A model generated the notes under the pieces. That model saw nothing but the letters and a program-made list of their open reading frames with translations. It searched no databases and was not told where the DNA came from. Positions 29,401-37,466 of a stretch of DNA of 64,000 nucleotides are shown one piece after another. This stretch comes from an uncultured Bacilli bacterium (GTDB taxonomy: Bacteria; Bacillota_I; Bacilli_A; ML615J-28; CAG-313), in assembly GCA_934098295.1 (NCBI GenBank), contig CAKONV010000009.1:1-64000 (forward strand), written 5' to 3'. Position numbers and translations under genes: made by a program. Position 1 is the stretch's first letter, and each line of letters begins with the position of its first letter.

Positions 29401-32400
29401 ATTTTCAACAGTTACTAAAGAAGTACCATCTAAATACCATTTTTCTTTAACAAATTTCTTAATAGTTTGAACAGTTACTAAGTTAGTAGTTTCAAGTAAA
29501 TCATAGATATTATTAACTAATTGTTTAAATCCTCTATAATCAGCACTGAAATCAAATTCTTCATCGAATACAACATCACTAAATGTTATATATTTATTAT
29601 TCTTTAATACAGTATCAAATACTTTATCTAATAGTCTTGTTTCTTTATCAGCAATTATATTTAAGTTTCTTAATGTATCAAGAACTAAGATAACACTTTC
29701 TCTAGCAGGAATAGCACCTTCTTCGTTTTGATATAAATCTACTAAATGCATATCATCTACTAAAACTGTAAGAACATTTACAAGGTCTTTAGCATCAGCA
29801 ATTACTTTGTCATTATCCATAGAATTACTTAAGAACTTGAAATTGTAATTAGCATTAGATTTAGCAAGTTTATCAAGGCCATAAACTAAAGTAACATTAG
29901 AGAAATTATATACTAAACTACTTTCTAATAATTGATCTAATACGTCAATTAAAGCATCAGCAGCATCAGTCTTAAGATATGTTTTTACCATCTTGTAGTC
30001 ACCATCTTTAACGAATGCTTTTACATCATTAACTGACTTAAAGTTCATTCTATCAAATAAAGTTCCCACATTTTCAACAACACTACTTAATACATGAGCT
30101 TCTATTTGCCAATCAGTAGATTCAAAATCACTATATGTAAATTTCTTAGATGTGAATCCTTTTACAACATTAGCAAATACATAATTTAATGCTTCAGGTA
30201 CGATATGTGATCCATATAAGTAAAGAGTTTGTAAGTTAGATAATTTGTCTACCGTTTCACTTATTAAGTCAAAGTTTATGTTTTCAATATTCTTAGTGTT
30301 ATAAAGTTCAATAGCACCAGCTTCAACAGCCATGTTAATTATAGTACTGATAACACCTAAATCATTAGTTGCATTTTCTTCTGTGAAAGCAGTTAAGACC
30401 GTATAATCACCGAATTTTTTAACACTATCAAGTTTTACGGCATTTCTTACAACACCAGCAACGGCTTGAGTTGCTATAGAAGAATCAGATAATGTTGAAA
30501 TAATATTAGATATTAATAAAACATTATTTTCTGTAACAAATGAAGAATCTTTGTACCATTGTTTCTTAAAGAATGATTTAACATCTTGAATTAATAATAA
30601 GTTATTTTCATCTAATAAATCATATACATATCCAATAGTTTCTTTAATTGCATCAAAATTCTTATCGAAATTGAAATCAGTTAAGAAGTCAAAGTCGCTA
30701 GCAACTAGATAACTATTCTTAGGAATAAATTTATTAACTGCGAAGTCTAATAATCTACCTTCTTTACCCTTAAGGATATTTAAAGTGAATAGATTATCTA
30801 AGATATCAATAACAATGCTTTCGCTAGGAATATCACCATTCCAATTGTTGTTATATAAATCAACTACTTTAACATCGTTAATAAGAGTCTTTACAACTTT
30901 TACTACAGTTTTAACATCAGCGAATACATCTTTTGCAGTTACATCATCAAGTAAGAATTTAACATCATATCCAGCTTTAGCAGCTACTGATAAAGCTACA
31001 CTTGCACCAGCTAAAGATAATCCACTTGCAAGTTTGCTCTTTAGAACTTCATCTAAAACATTAACAGCTAAATCAACATTTGTGTTAGTTAAATATAGAC
31101 TTACTAATTGATAATCTTTATTCTTTATAAATGCTTTAATCTTTGATACAGATTCAAGGTTAAGAGCATGTAACAAATCACCAGTCTTTAATAATACATT
31201 ACCTAATAATGCAAATTCATCAGCCCAGTCAACATTTTCAAAGTCACTAGAAGAAACAGTTACGTTTACTTTAGCAACATTATTAGCAACATAGTTAACA
31301 GCTTCAGGAACAATTGATGAACCGAATTTAGTGAATAAATGTAAATTACCTAATTCTATAGACATTTCATTAAATAATTCATAATTGAATTGTTCAATGT
31401 CACCGTTAGCAATATCGCCTTGGTTATATAATTTTACTAAGTCAGCTTTTACAGCCATCTTGATAAGATTTGAAAGTGTCTTTAAATCATTATTAACATC
31501 ATCTGAAGTGTATTCTTTTAAGCAAGTGTAATCACCGAATTTCTTAACAGCATCTAGAGAAGTACCATTAATAATTAAGCTTGAAATTGCTTGGTCAGCT
31601 ATATTAATATCAGATAATTGATTAATTAAATCAGCAACCATTAATACGTTATCTTCAGTAACAATAGTTCCATCATTATACCATTTTTCATTAACAAATC
31701 TCTTTAAGTTTGTAATACTCTTTAAGTTGTTAGCATCTAATAAATCATAAACGCTATATGCTAATGTTTTTAATTTTGCATAATCGCTATCGAAATCATA
31801 ATCAGTTAAATCAAAATCTTTAGCATTAACATATTTCTTTAAGTTTGTAGGTAATTTTTCTAATACTAAATTAATAGCATCACCCATCTTACCATCTAAA
31901 ATAGACATATTAACTACTAAATCTAAGGCTTCAAATACACTATCAAGTTCTGGTAATTCACCAGCCCAGTTATTTTGATATAAGTCAACTAATCCAGCTT
32001 TTTCAACCATAACTCTAGCAGCAGCAAGTAATGATTTCATATCATTGATTATTGATTCATTGCTTACGCCTTCTTTAATAAAGCTAATATCATAACCTTT
32101 ATCTTTGGCTACATTTGCAGCAGAAGATACTAATACTGTTCCTAAAGATTCTAGAATTTTACTATCTGTTAATTTTTCTAACGCCTTGATTGTATTTAGA
32201 ACATTATCATTTGTTACGATTGTTCCAAATAATAAGTAACCTTTATTCTTAATAAATGAAGTAATATTATCAATCGTAACTAAATTATTATCTTTTAGAA
32301 CAACAGAGGCTTCTCTAATTGTTTCGCCAAGAGTCTTAAATTCCTGATACCAATTAACTGAAGCGAAAGTTTCAGCAGTTATTACTCCATCATATACAAT

Positions 32401-35400
32401 TTTTGCAGAAGATAGAGCGTATTTAACTAATTCACTTACAACAATATTACCATATTTTTCAACAATTTGAGATTCGCCTAATAGAGTTACCATATCAGCT
32501 ACAGCATCAAAGTCTATTGGGTTAAGTTCTCTACTTGCATAGTATTCAGCTAGTAGTCCTTTACCTGCTCTTAATTCAGAAGCAACTACTTTTAAGTCTG
32601 CACTTATATCACTTATATTAACATTCTTTAAAGCAGTAAAATTACCATATTTCTTAACTGCGCTTAAATTTATAACGTTGTTAATAACGCCTCTACCAGC
32701 GATACCAACGATTTTCATATTAGAAACAACATCTAATAAATCAGCAACTAAAGAAATATTTTCTTCGGAAACGAAATCATTAGAAGTATAATCTTTGTTC
32801 TTAATAAACGCTTTTACATCTTCAACGTTATTTAAGTTGTTAGCTTGTAAGATTACATAAACTTCTCTTAATACATCTTTTAATATTTCATAATCATATG
32901 CAAATGAATAAGAACTATCTAATTCAATGTCACTAGCATTTAAGTATTTATTTTCTTTAATGAATTTATTTGTAGCAAAGTTAATTAATTTATATTGTCT
33001 TTCAGATACAAGATTCAAATTAACAACTATATCTAAAACTTCATATATAGAATCTAAATCAGGAAGAATTCCTTCCCAGCTATTGCGGTAGTAATCAAGT
33101 AAATTACATTTCTCTACAGCAATACGAAGAGCTTTAATGATTGAGTTAACATCTTCTGTTAATAACTCTGGAGTCATATCATCAGCAAGATAAGTTAATG
33201 AGTATCCCTTTTCTTCTAACTTTTCTAATGCGAAATTAAGAACAGTTGGAAGTACTTGGTCAATAGCATTAAGTTTTACAACATCTTCAAATAATACAAA
33301 TACTAATTCAGCATTATTGTCAGTATAATATTTCTTATCTAAGTATTGTTTGTCTTTAACAAATTTCTTTACTTTTTCAACTGTTGATAAGTCGTTAGCG
33401 TTAGTAATTTCTAGGATATCTCCTATTACTACTTTAATGCCACTTACTTCATTTTTCCAATCTACACTTGCGAAATCTTCTTCAGAAACGCGAACGCTTG
33501 AATTCATCTTTGTAGCAAGTTTATTAACTCCCCAAGTTACAAGAGAAGCTTCATTACCAGTTATACAATGCATATCGAAAGTAGCATCGATGATCTTATT
33601 AATTCCTTCTAAAGCATTAGAGAAATCATAATCATTTTCTGTGATATATGTTTGAGCATTAATTGTCGTTAAAACATTAGCTGAATAAATCAAGTGGCGA
33701 ACATCACTCATTAAGTCTTCACCTGTTTGTTCATCTAGTTTAATAACTTCAACTAATTCTTTTAGAGCATCAGGAATAATACCTTTAATATATTTTGAAT
33801 ATGCTTCAGGTAATAATTTTTCTACTAATTTGCTGCCATCAGTTTCACTAATTACATTTGAATCACTTACACTATATTTACCAAATAATACATCTAGTGT
33901 AGCAAAAGCCGCGTCTAATACTTTTTTATCAGTATAGAATGCTTTATCAATTACTAATTTACCATTTTCATCAAAGTCTAAGAATTTATCATCTTTCATT
34001 ACAACTTCGAAAGAATCAATTGCTGATAATAATAATTGTTGTTCACGATCGTAATCAATGCCTACTAATGCATCTTTTTCAATATTTTCAAATATCTTTG
34101 TTACACGTAAAATGATACGAATGATACGTCCTTCATTACCTTCAATTATTTTACTATCGAAGATACCGTTGATAATTGTTCTCATTGCATTCGTGTTAGC
34201 AAAATCGATAACTGTTACACCATCTTTAGCAGCTTTTAAAACATTCAATTTAACAGCAGCCTTTAAAGCATCAGATAATTTTTGAACTTCTTCAACTAGT
34301 TCTTTAGAATCAAATCCTTTTAAGATGTTAGCAAGAGTGCCATCTTCATCATCAATGTTTTCAAGTTTTGGAAGAGCATATTTATTTAGTAAACCAGGTA
34401 AAAGTTCAAGTGATAAATTAGAATCTGCTACAGAATCTAAGATGTCAACAACTAAATCAATAACTTCATCATTTTCTAATAACTTTTCGTAATCAAATTT
34501 TTTATTATTTAAATCAAATCCATCATGAGATGAAAGTTTACCAATTACGGCTAAAATAGCTTTTAAGTTGTCGGCTTCACAGATAGTTAATTCGTCACCT
34601 TTTAGCCATTTTACTTTACTTAAGTCTAATTTTTCAATGTCTTCATCATCTAATAATTTATATTTCTTAACAGCAGCTAATACTAAATTATTCTTTGTTT
34701 CATCATTTTCTAATAGATTTAAACTTAATAATTTTTGAACAATTTCTTGAGCATAACTCATACCAGTTTCTGAGAAGTCAATGCTTCCAAGTTTGAAACT
34801 AAATCCTGTAATAACTCTAACATCACAGATAACATCAACTAATGATGCAAAATCTTGTTTCCAAGCATCTACGCTCTTATTTAAGTCAATAATATCAGCA
34901 AATTCTGCAAAATTATTTTTCTTTAGATAAGTATTTAAAACAGCGTTACCTGCAGGAAGAGCAACTTTACTGAACAAGCCTAAATCAGCTACTTTAGCTA
35001 ACATAGAATCAACAGTTTCTACTTTTGCGTTTTTACTAAAGATATCATTTAAAGTAGTTGTTAAGTGTGATTTCAATTGCTCAGCATTATCAATTCCAAG
35101 GTTTAAGAAATCCTTATAAATGTCAACTAGAGATGTAAAGTCTTGTTTCCAATTAACGCTTTCAGGATCAACTGTTACTTTGTAATCGCCAAGTAATTCT
35201 TTAACTTTTGGTACACCTAATGCAATATGAGTTGCAATTGGTAAAATGTCTTCAAATGTTTTTGTATCAAATAAATCGTTTATAGCATTTTGTAATGTGT
35301 CAGGATCTAAATGGAATACATCTACAAGTTTAGCATCTTTTTCAAAATTTAAAAGTGGTAGAGCTGTCTTTAAAGCTACTAAATATTGATCGATATCATT

Positions 35401-37122
35401 AGGAATAGTCTTAATGATTTCTCTTATTTGTTTTTCATATACTTTTGCTTCATCCTTGATTGTGTCTAGATTAACAACATAACTAGAAAGAACAGGAACA
35501 GCAACAACATTCATCAATTGTAAATGGAATACTGAAGAAATAGTGTTTGATAAAACATCTGTTTTCTTATCATCGTTTAAAATGTCTTTGATTAAACCTT
35601 TAGCATCGATATCTTTTAAGCTTGTGATTTCTAAGCCTTTGAATTTATCATAAACATTAACTAAACTTACTAATTCTGTTTTCCAGTCTAATGCACTTAA
35701 ATCAAGATTATTATCAAGTTCTCCAACTTTGTTTTCAACAACATCTAATTTTAATGCTGTTAAAACGCCAATGTTTAGTGCCTTTTGAACGAATTCAACT
35801 TCTCCTAATTTTGAAGCTGTAGCTTCTAAAACTTTAGTATCAATAGTTAGGAAGTTAAAATCTTGATCAAAGAAATTAATCTTATAAGCTTCTTTTAAAG
35901 CATCTAATAATTGATCAATATTTTTATCCCAATCTAAATCTCTTAAGCTTAAATAAGAAGATTGTTGATTTGCTTTAACTAAATAATCTTCAACTTTTGT
36001 TCCTTTGACAGGATACTTATATCCTACTTCTAAAGCAGCAGGCATTAGAGCAGGGATAAGTTTAGAGTTCTTTAATTCATCTAAAACTTTGCTTACTTCT
36101 TCATCAGTTAAATTCTTGTAATCAGAATTTCCTTCTAATCCGTTAGCAGCTTTAACGAATGTTTTTGCTTCAGTTCCTAAAGAGAATTTAGTTTTTTCTG
36201 TGGTTACTGTGAATGCACTATTAAATAGTTTTGCACTTATGGAATCTTTGAAGAAGAATTTTGAACTATCAACAATTTTTCCAACTGCACTTTTCTTATA
36301 TGCATCACGGAAATCCATAACAGTGTCAACTACATCAGCATTTGAAGCTGTTTTGTTAACACCACCATTTAGCACTTCTTTTAACATTTTTTCTGTTTCA
36401 GGTGATATCTCATCTAAAACATTGCATATGCCTGAAATAGGAGTAAACAAAATTACTATTATTATTACAGCTCTAATTCCAGCAAGAACTCCACCCCACA
36501 AATGATCATGAGATTTTCTACTTGTTGGTTTTTTACTAGCGGTAATAACAACGCCATCTTTAACTCCATCCTCGCCCTCTGTAACTAAGACTGTTTCTGG
36601 TGATGAAACAACAGAATGTTCATCAGAAGAATTGGTGTTAGTTTCTTGAGTTTTGGCTTTATGATGGTTTACAATAGATGCTACAATTCTAAATATACCG
36701 TTTACTAGAAGTGTAAGTAGCATTACTGCAAATACACCTACGATTAGTTCTACACCACGAACTACCCCAGATGCAACATCATACAAGAAGGCATATGATT
36801 CAGTGCCATCAACAAAAATTTCAGCTCCATTTGGTACAGCATTTTGTGCATATGACAAAACTACTTCCCAAACAGTTTTAGCAGAGCTTGAAACATTTGG
36901 TAGCACAGACTTCAATTGGTTAATTAAGCTAGCGTTGCTTAAGTTTAAAACAACTGAAGCATCACCAAATACTAATAATGCTACAATAAATAGCACTACA
37001 GCAATGGCTGTACATTTTAGTTCTCTCTTAAATCCGCCAAGAGCACCTAAAAGTACGAATACAGCTATTAGTAATAGTAATCCCAATCCTACTAATAGCA
37101 GTATTAGATTAAAATCCATCAT
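23500..37122 (-). CDS. Giant CvpA-anchored helical repeat protein (about 4540 residues)
   Basis: The first 240 residues look like a CvpA-type membrane domain with four helices (about 4-27, 33-53, 125-155, 215-240) and a cytoplasmic linker rich in Ser, Thr and Lys. By the positive-inside rule the remaining 4300 residues are outside the cell. They are predicted almost wholly helical, with few Cys. They carry about nineteen tryptophan boxes of the type (D/N)-W-x-x-(E/D)-x-x-x-L, such as SALDWKTEL, ESVNWKQDF and ENVDWADEF. A middle part (about 1210-2940) is built of five units of about 373 residues. There is no LPXTG or other wall anchor at the C-terminus, which ends SIWNTL. The start at 37122 has SD AGAGGTG. 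An ATG 36 bases upstream lies before the predicted transcription start. The role is unknown; surface scaffold or adhesion is possible. Confidence 0.85.
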   Translation of the reverse strand: MMDFNLILLLVGLGLLLLIAVFVLLGALGGFKRELKCTAIAVVLFIVALLVFGDASVVLNLSNASLINQLKSVLPNVSSSAKTVWEVVLSYAQNAVPNGAEIFVDGTESYAFLYDVASGVVRGVELIVGVFAVMLLTLLVNGIFRIVASIVNHHKAKTQETNTNSSDEHSVVSSPETVLVTEGEDGVKDGVVITASKKPTSRKSHDHLWGGVLAGIRAVIIIVILFTPISGICNVLDEISPETEKMLKEVLNGGVNKTASNADVVDTVMDFRDAYKKSAVGKIVDSSKFFFKDSISAKLFNSAFTVTTEKTKFSLGTEAKTFVKAANGLEGNSDYKNLTDEEVSKVLDELKNSKLIPALMPAALEVGYKYPVKGTKVEDYLVKANQQSSYLSLRDLDWDKNIDQLLDALKEAYKINFFDQDFNFLTIDTKVLEATASKLGEVEFVQKALNIGVLTALKLDVVENKVGELDNNLDLSALDWKTELVSLVNVYDKFKGLEITSLKDIDAKGLIKDILNDDKKTDVLSNTISSVFHLQLMNVVAVPVLSSYVVNLDTIKDEAKVYEKQIREIIKTIPNDIDQYLVALKTALPLLNFEKDAKLVDVFHLDPDTLQNAINDLFDTKTFEDILPIATHIALGVPKVKELLGDYKVTVDPESVNWKQDFTSLVDIYKDFLNLGIDNAEQLKSHLTTTLNDIFSKNAKVETVDSMLAKVADLGLFSKVALPAGNAVLNTYLKKNNFAEFADIIDLNKSVDAWKQDFASLVDVICDVRVITGFSFKLGSIDFSETGMSYAQEIVQKLLSLNLLENDETKNNLVLAAVKKYKLLDDEDIEKLDLSKVKWLKGDELTICEADNLKAILAVIGKLSSHDGFDLNNKKFDYEKLLENDEVIDLVVDILDSVADSNLSLELLPGLLNKYALPKLENIDDEDGTLANILKGFDSKELVEEVQKLSDALKAAVKLNVLKAAKDGVTVIDFANTNAMRTIINGIFDSKIIEGNEGRIIRIILRVTKIFENIEKDALVGIDYDREQQLLLSAIDSFEVVMKDDKFLDFDENGKLVIDKAFYTDKKVLDAAFATLDVLFGKYSVSDSNVISETDGSKLVEKLLPEAYSKYIKGIIPDALKELVEVIKLDEQTGEDLMSDVRHLIYSANVLTTINAQTYITENDYDFSNALEGINKIIDATFDMHCITGNEASLVTWGVNKLATKMNSSVRVSEEDFASVDWKNEVSGIKVVIGDILEITNANDLSTVEKVKKFVKDKQYLDKKYYTDNNAELVFVLFEDVVKLNAIDQVLPTVLNFALEKLEEKGYSLTYLADDMTPELLTEDVNSIIKALRIAVEKCNLLDYYRNSWEGILPDLDSIYEVLDIVVNLNLVSERQYKLINFATNKFIKENKYLNASDIELDSSYSFAYDYEILKDVLREVYVILQANNLNNVEDVKAFIKNKDYTSNDFVSEENISLVADLLDVVSNMKIVGIAGRGVINNVINLSAVKKYGNFTALKNVNISDISADLKVVASELRAGKGLLAEYYASRELNPIDFDAVADMVTLLGESQIVEKYGNIVVSELVKYALSSAKIVYDGVITAETFASVNWYQEFKTLGETIREASVVLKDNNLVTIDNITSFIKNKGYLLFGTIVTNDNVLNTIKALEKLTDSKILESLGTVLVSSAANVAKDKGYDISFIKEGVSNESIINDMKSLLAAARVMVEKAGLVDLYQNNWAGELPELDSVFEALDLVVNMSILDGKMGDAINLVLEKLPTNLKKYVNAKDFDLTDYDFDSDYAKLKTLAYSVYDLLDANNLKSITNLKRFVNEKWYNDGTIVTEDNVLMVADLINQLSDINIADQAISSLIINGTSLDAVKKFGDYTCLKEYTSDDVNNDLKTLSNLIKMAVKADLVKLYNQGDIANGDIEQFNYELFNEMSIELGNLHLFTKFGSSIVPEAVNYVANNVAKVNVTVSSSDFENVDWADEFALLGNVLLKTGDLLHALNLESVSKIKAFIKNKDYQLVSLYLTNTNVDLAVNVLDEVLKSKLASGLSLAGASVALSVAAKAGYDVKFLLDDVTAKDVFADVKTVVKVVKTLINDVKVVDLYNNNWNGDIPSESIVIDILDNLFTLNILKGKEGRLLDFAVNKFIPKNSYLVASDFDFLTDFNFDKNFDAIKETIGYVYDLLDENNLLLIQDVKSFFKKQWYKDSSFVTENNVLLISNIISTLSDSSIATQAVAGVVRNAVKLDSVKKFGDYTVLTAFTEENATNDLGVISTIINMAVEAGAIELYNTKNIENINFDLISETVDKLSNLQTLYLYGSHIVPEALNYVFANVVKGFTSKKFTYSDFESTDWQIEAHVLSSVVENVGTLFDRMNFKSVNDVKAFVKDGDYKMVKTYLKTDAADALIDVLDQLLESSLVYNFSNVTLVYGLDKLAKSNANYNFKFLSNSMDNDKVIADAKDLVNVLTVLVDDMHLVDLYQNEEGAIPARESVILVLDTLRNLNIIADKETRLLDKVFDTVLKNNKYITFSDVVFDEEFDFSADYRGFKQLVNNIYDLLETTNLVTVQTIKKFVKEKWYLDGTSLVTVENINIVADALDTLSTINLAKQLMASAIRTSVKLDSVKKYGDYTVLDTLDYHTLTSDLGVLADMARLLPATNTVTEMFVSGSNEKFNFEAIAELVSKLSSLNIVNDYGKYLVPEALNALVRNNNVEDAHYFTATEFESINWKEEFGGEQFSTSSVYLGHIGSAILAFGDLLTAVEADTVTGVKLFISEKKYQSTAVLNSSENVALLTTAVNKLLDSKLVDKLVLAGFAYGTGFASKKGYDVRFLTKGLTEDMLVSDVRDILDALKVLVEANVPGFAIDNEELKQEKVVDLENLVYTVVNLKTLSGENYKERLISVVLNKFGIEANINTINWDAEADTLVNVLDALNKATIELEILGGKDIYNYVKNYKELLKLTPDTNKHLNVVANLLDAASTSQLVAELMNPISRKYLTSDKLSTYADLHNIYSDGKEFTYDLGLLANALHAAVNFDIYSVSKGIKDIPYELSDEFNIVIRSLFATNYLNKEGRIKALASKASGADLSSVEFGNINLKADAEHLVSIYANLKYILTRPEFFYKNVNDKTININIKYWTQASFAEYFDPAFKELLEVSLVKETKGAVILAIALPILKSASPKLYNDLWLDKVNLSEDSKHFGEVYEQLIPILKNTSLSDLNTSEGIKKIIYDNQQAISNVVSHFIDISIAPHLIKYVYDNVKNKVPNAYKSLVSDLQISDVDDDTLRADIKHIAVVLEQVKNIDALNVLLFKKDITLNDQTIEYVTKLIEELYDISFFADNYGALIEDLIRDVLKVDITNIDFASIDWNAEKETDKAFLINIAAAALSYNYTSYKDLYEHFKDLPKMISNDITDGIKMLKDGNYKEGLKLILSTITDELSDLDFDKFADAILALSSSEFVANAGLTIYNKYVPSKLPTKYQKLGDLSSYSQEQFVADLKSLGISIKQLADSKVLMFLVDRTLVDEVTFTENLGNAIKGIANLSILDMKKQELVNLTSVSLDLTSVDLSADREILSNMSGDIYHILLAIKQSGFEASLLGNANFVDGLSDAINDVKETTVGIVFLDKVISKINRTKRIVNDNAYAFASNIVELISDAKTIGLLGSSEIDLTNIDAVKSLIDNLSHVVNLKYSVIDKMNKFAENIDAYGVITIDWSSVKLDNEISTLKDLIKDAKALYEDVKPNIDAKDYAFITDVNIQNRLTALVEKGFTSSVVYQLFFPVLEGTYKYYSRDYGEVSLKHNLTHEEITSKVLPDVYELATYIDNVCGFKFSADDIDLYQFTTFAEIIRVIFNDPLLKDNMNKLIEIVADKALKKPLTMEQCQMLDDVDLAADSDSYIRMMNELASLYSLKPFKFDKESLKDAVVLNGIADALKEIEDTNIIRIMGKELVKVVNDKVVSTVAKTLSDLIDERLNDETYTNELFASDFKSIVSILKDAANSNVLASRKEFGSWDFDALDNIIDNGFGLNMVIGYEERFVDSIYDKLPSPLDEYYLEASGFITDWVSEFKTIMATLKDLASHNITSVDQITKSDDKINDILMKIDGVTIETALRSEILAHAFVKIFNDVLASYGKQVTLKEIRDVENWVNEIDVLQQILVEKPNPAKNYILDDPDMINDVDYIMNHVEYILVEPNALASNPETSYVNKIVKLFKLVNSTTFDKSVAQAAASKKGDVISNTSLVRDYLGADVIDKINNNVDGTHGWYEELNAIADVLECLDKGGSNIKDLRDSNMVFYSLSQCSSDIVTYALNSYIVKSMALKAINDSLRSNYKVPAGMDIITEEDLKDNSIVWNEEFAVMDLLTEALKYIDVNDHTTLDTFYTEFNNAMANTTFIKKVITRTAKYLVPTLPVVGSYYANANITTDEEWTNELTIIVNVLHVLPNNVTSLNNPVNSLNGATITEAVKSNVLKAVIVKTLKAELTGLDTSNVESDMDKVTDWNKEIEALKATIKLQEALTSGDNTAITNAAKDVKAKVAGTVLAANIVNSLVNSNAILRSIWNTL
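28300..33490 (-). repeat. Five tandem super-repeats of about 1.12 kb inside the giant gene
   Basis: Landmark segments recur at an even spacing. The DW box (ASVDWKNE, ASVNWYQE, ENVDWADE, ESTDWQIE, ESINWKEE) lies near 33470, 32355, 31232, 30110 and 28995. The motif Y-x-N-(x)-W-x-G-x-(L/I)-P recurs near 33078, 31967, 30842 and 29720 (degenerate in the last), with a related block near 28575. The period is 1115-1145 bases, about 373 residues. The block VKKFGDYT recurs in every interior unit. Copies look roughly 30-45% identical in protein by eye, so the duplications are old. Confidence 0.85.
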
Positions 37123-37160
37123 ATGTAATTCACCTCTTTTATTTATGACTTTACTCATTT

Positions 37161-37189
37161 ATTTTATCAAAAAACTCATTTTTTTGCAA
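37161..37189 (-). promoter_or_regulatory. Promoter of the giant gene
   Basis: TTGCAA (37184-37189), 17 bases ending TGA, and TAAAAT (37161-37166). The predicted start is near 37154, downstream of the ATG at 37158, so translation must begin at 37122. Between here and the terminator at 37416 (37190-37415) I see no gene. Confidence 0.75.
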
Positions 37190-37415
37190 GCAATCTTACC
37201 TTTAAGAAAAGTTTTTTTATAAAAAAGTCCAATGTTTACGTTTTCTTTGCTTACTTTAAATACCTTTAAAAAAGCTTTTTTAACCATCTTATAGGAAAAA
37301 ATTAAATAGAAAAAAATGTATATTAATTCAATAAAATATATGTTAATTTCTATTTTTGTATGAATTTATATTTATAAAGTTTAAAATAAAAAATTAGTGT
37401 TTTTACCTATAAAAC

Positions 37416-37459
37416 AAAAAAGAGTTAATCCTCTAAATGTTCTTTAGAGAGTTAACTCT
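37416..37459 (-). terminator. Terminator after the 1011-residue CvpA-like gene
   Basis: A two-part stem (AGAGTTAA with TTAACTCT, and CTCTAAA with TTTAGAG) has a short loop and a T-rich end on the minus strand. It begins eight bases after the stop. Confidence 0.85.
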
Positions 37460-37466
37460 TCTTTTT

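Noticed and set aside
30785..31111. Open frames on the plus strand inside the giant gene (also at 23624, 25991, 33350, 34058 and 36200)
   Set aside because: They are antisense shadows of a low-complexity helical gene, lack SDs and encode Ser/Thr/Phe-rich sequence unlike real proteins here.
28300..33490. Regular repeats considered as a CRISPR array
   Set aside because: The period is about 1.12 kb, lies inside one reading frame and is conserved at protein level; no short direct repeats with spacers and no cas genes are present.
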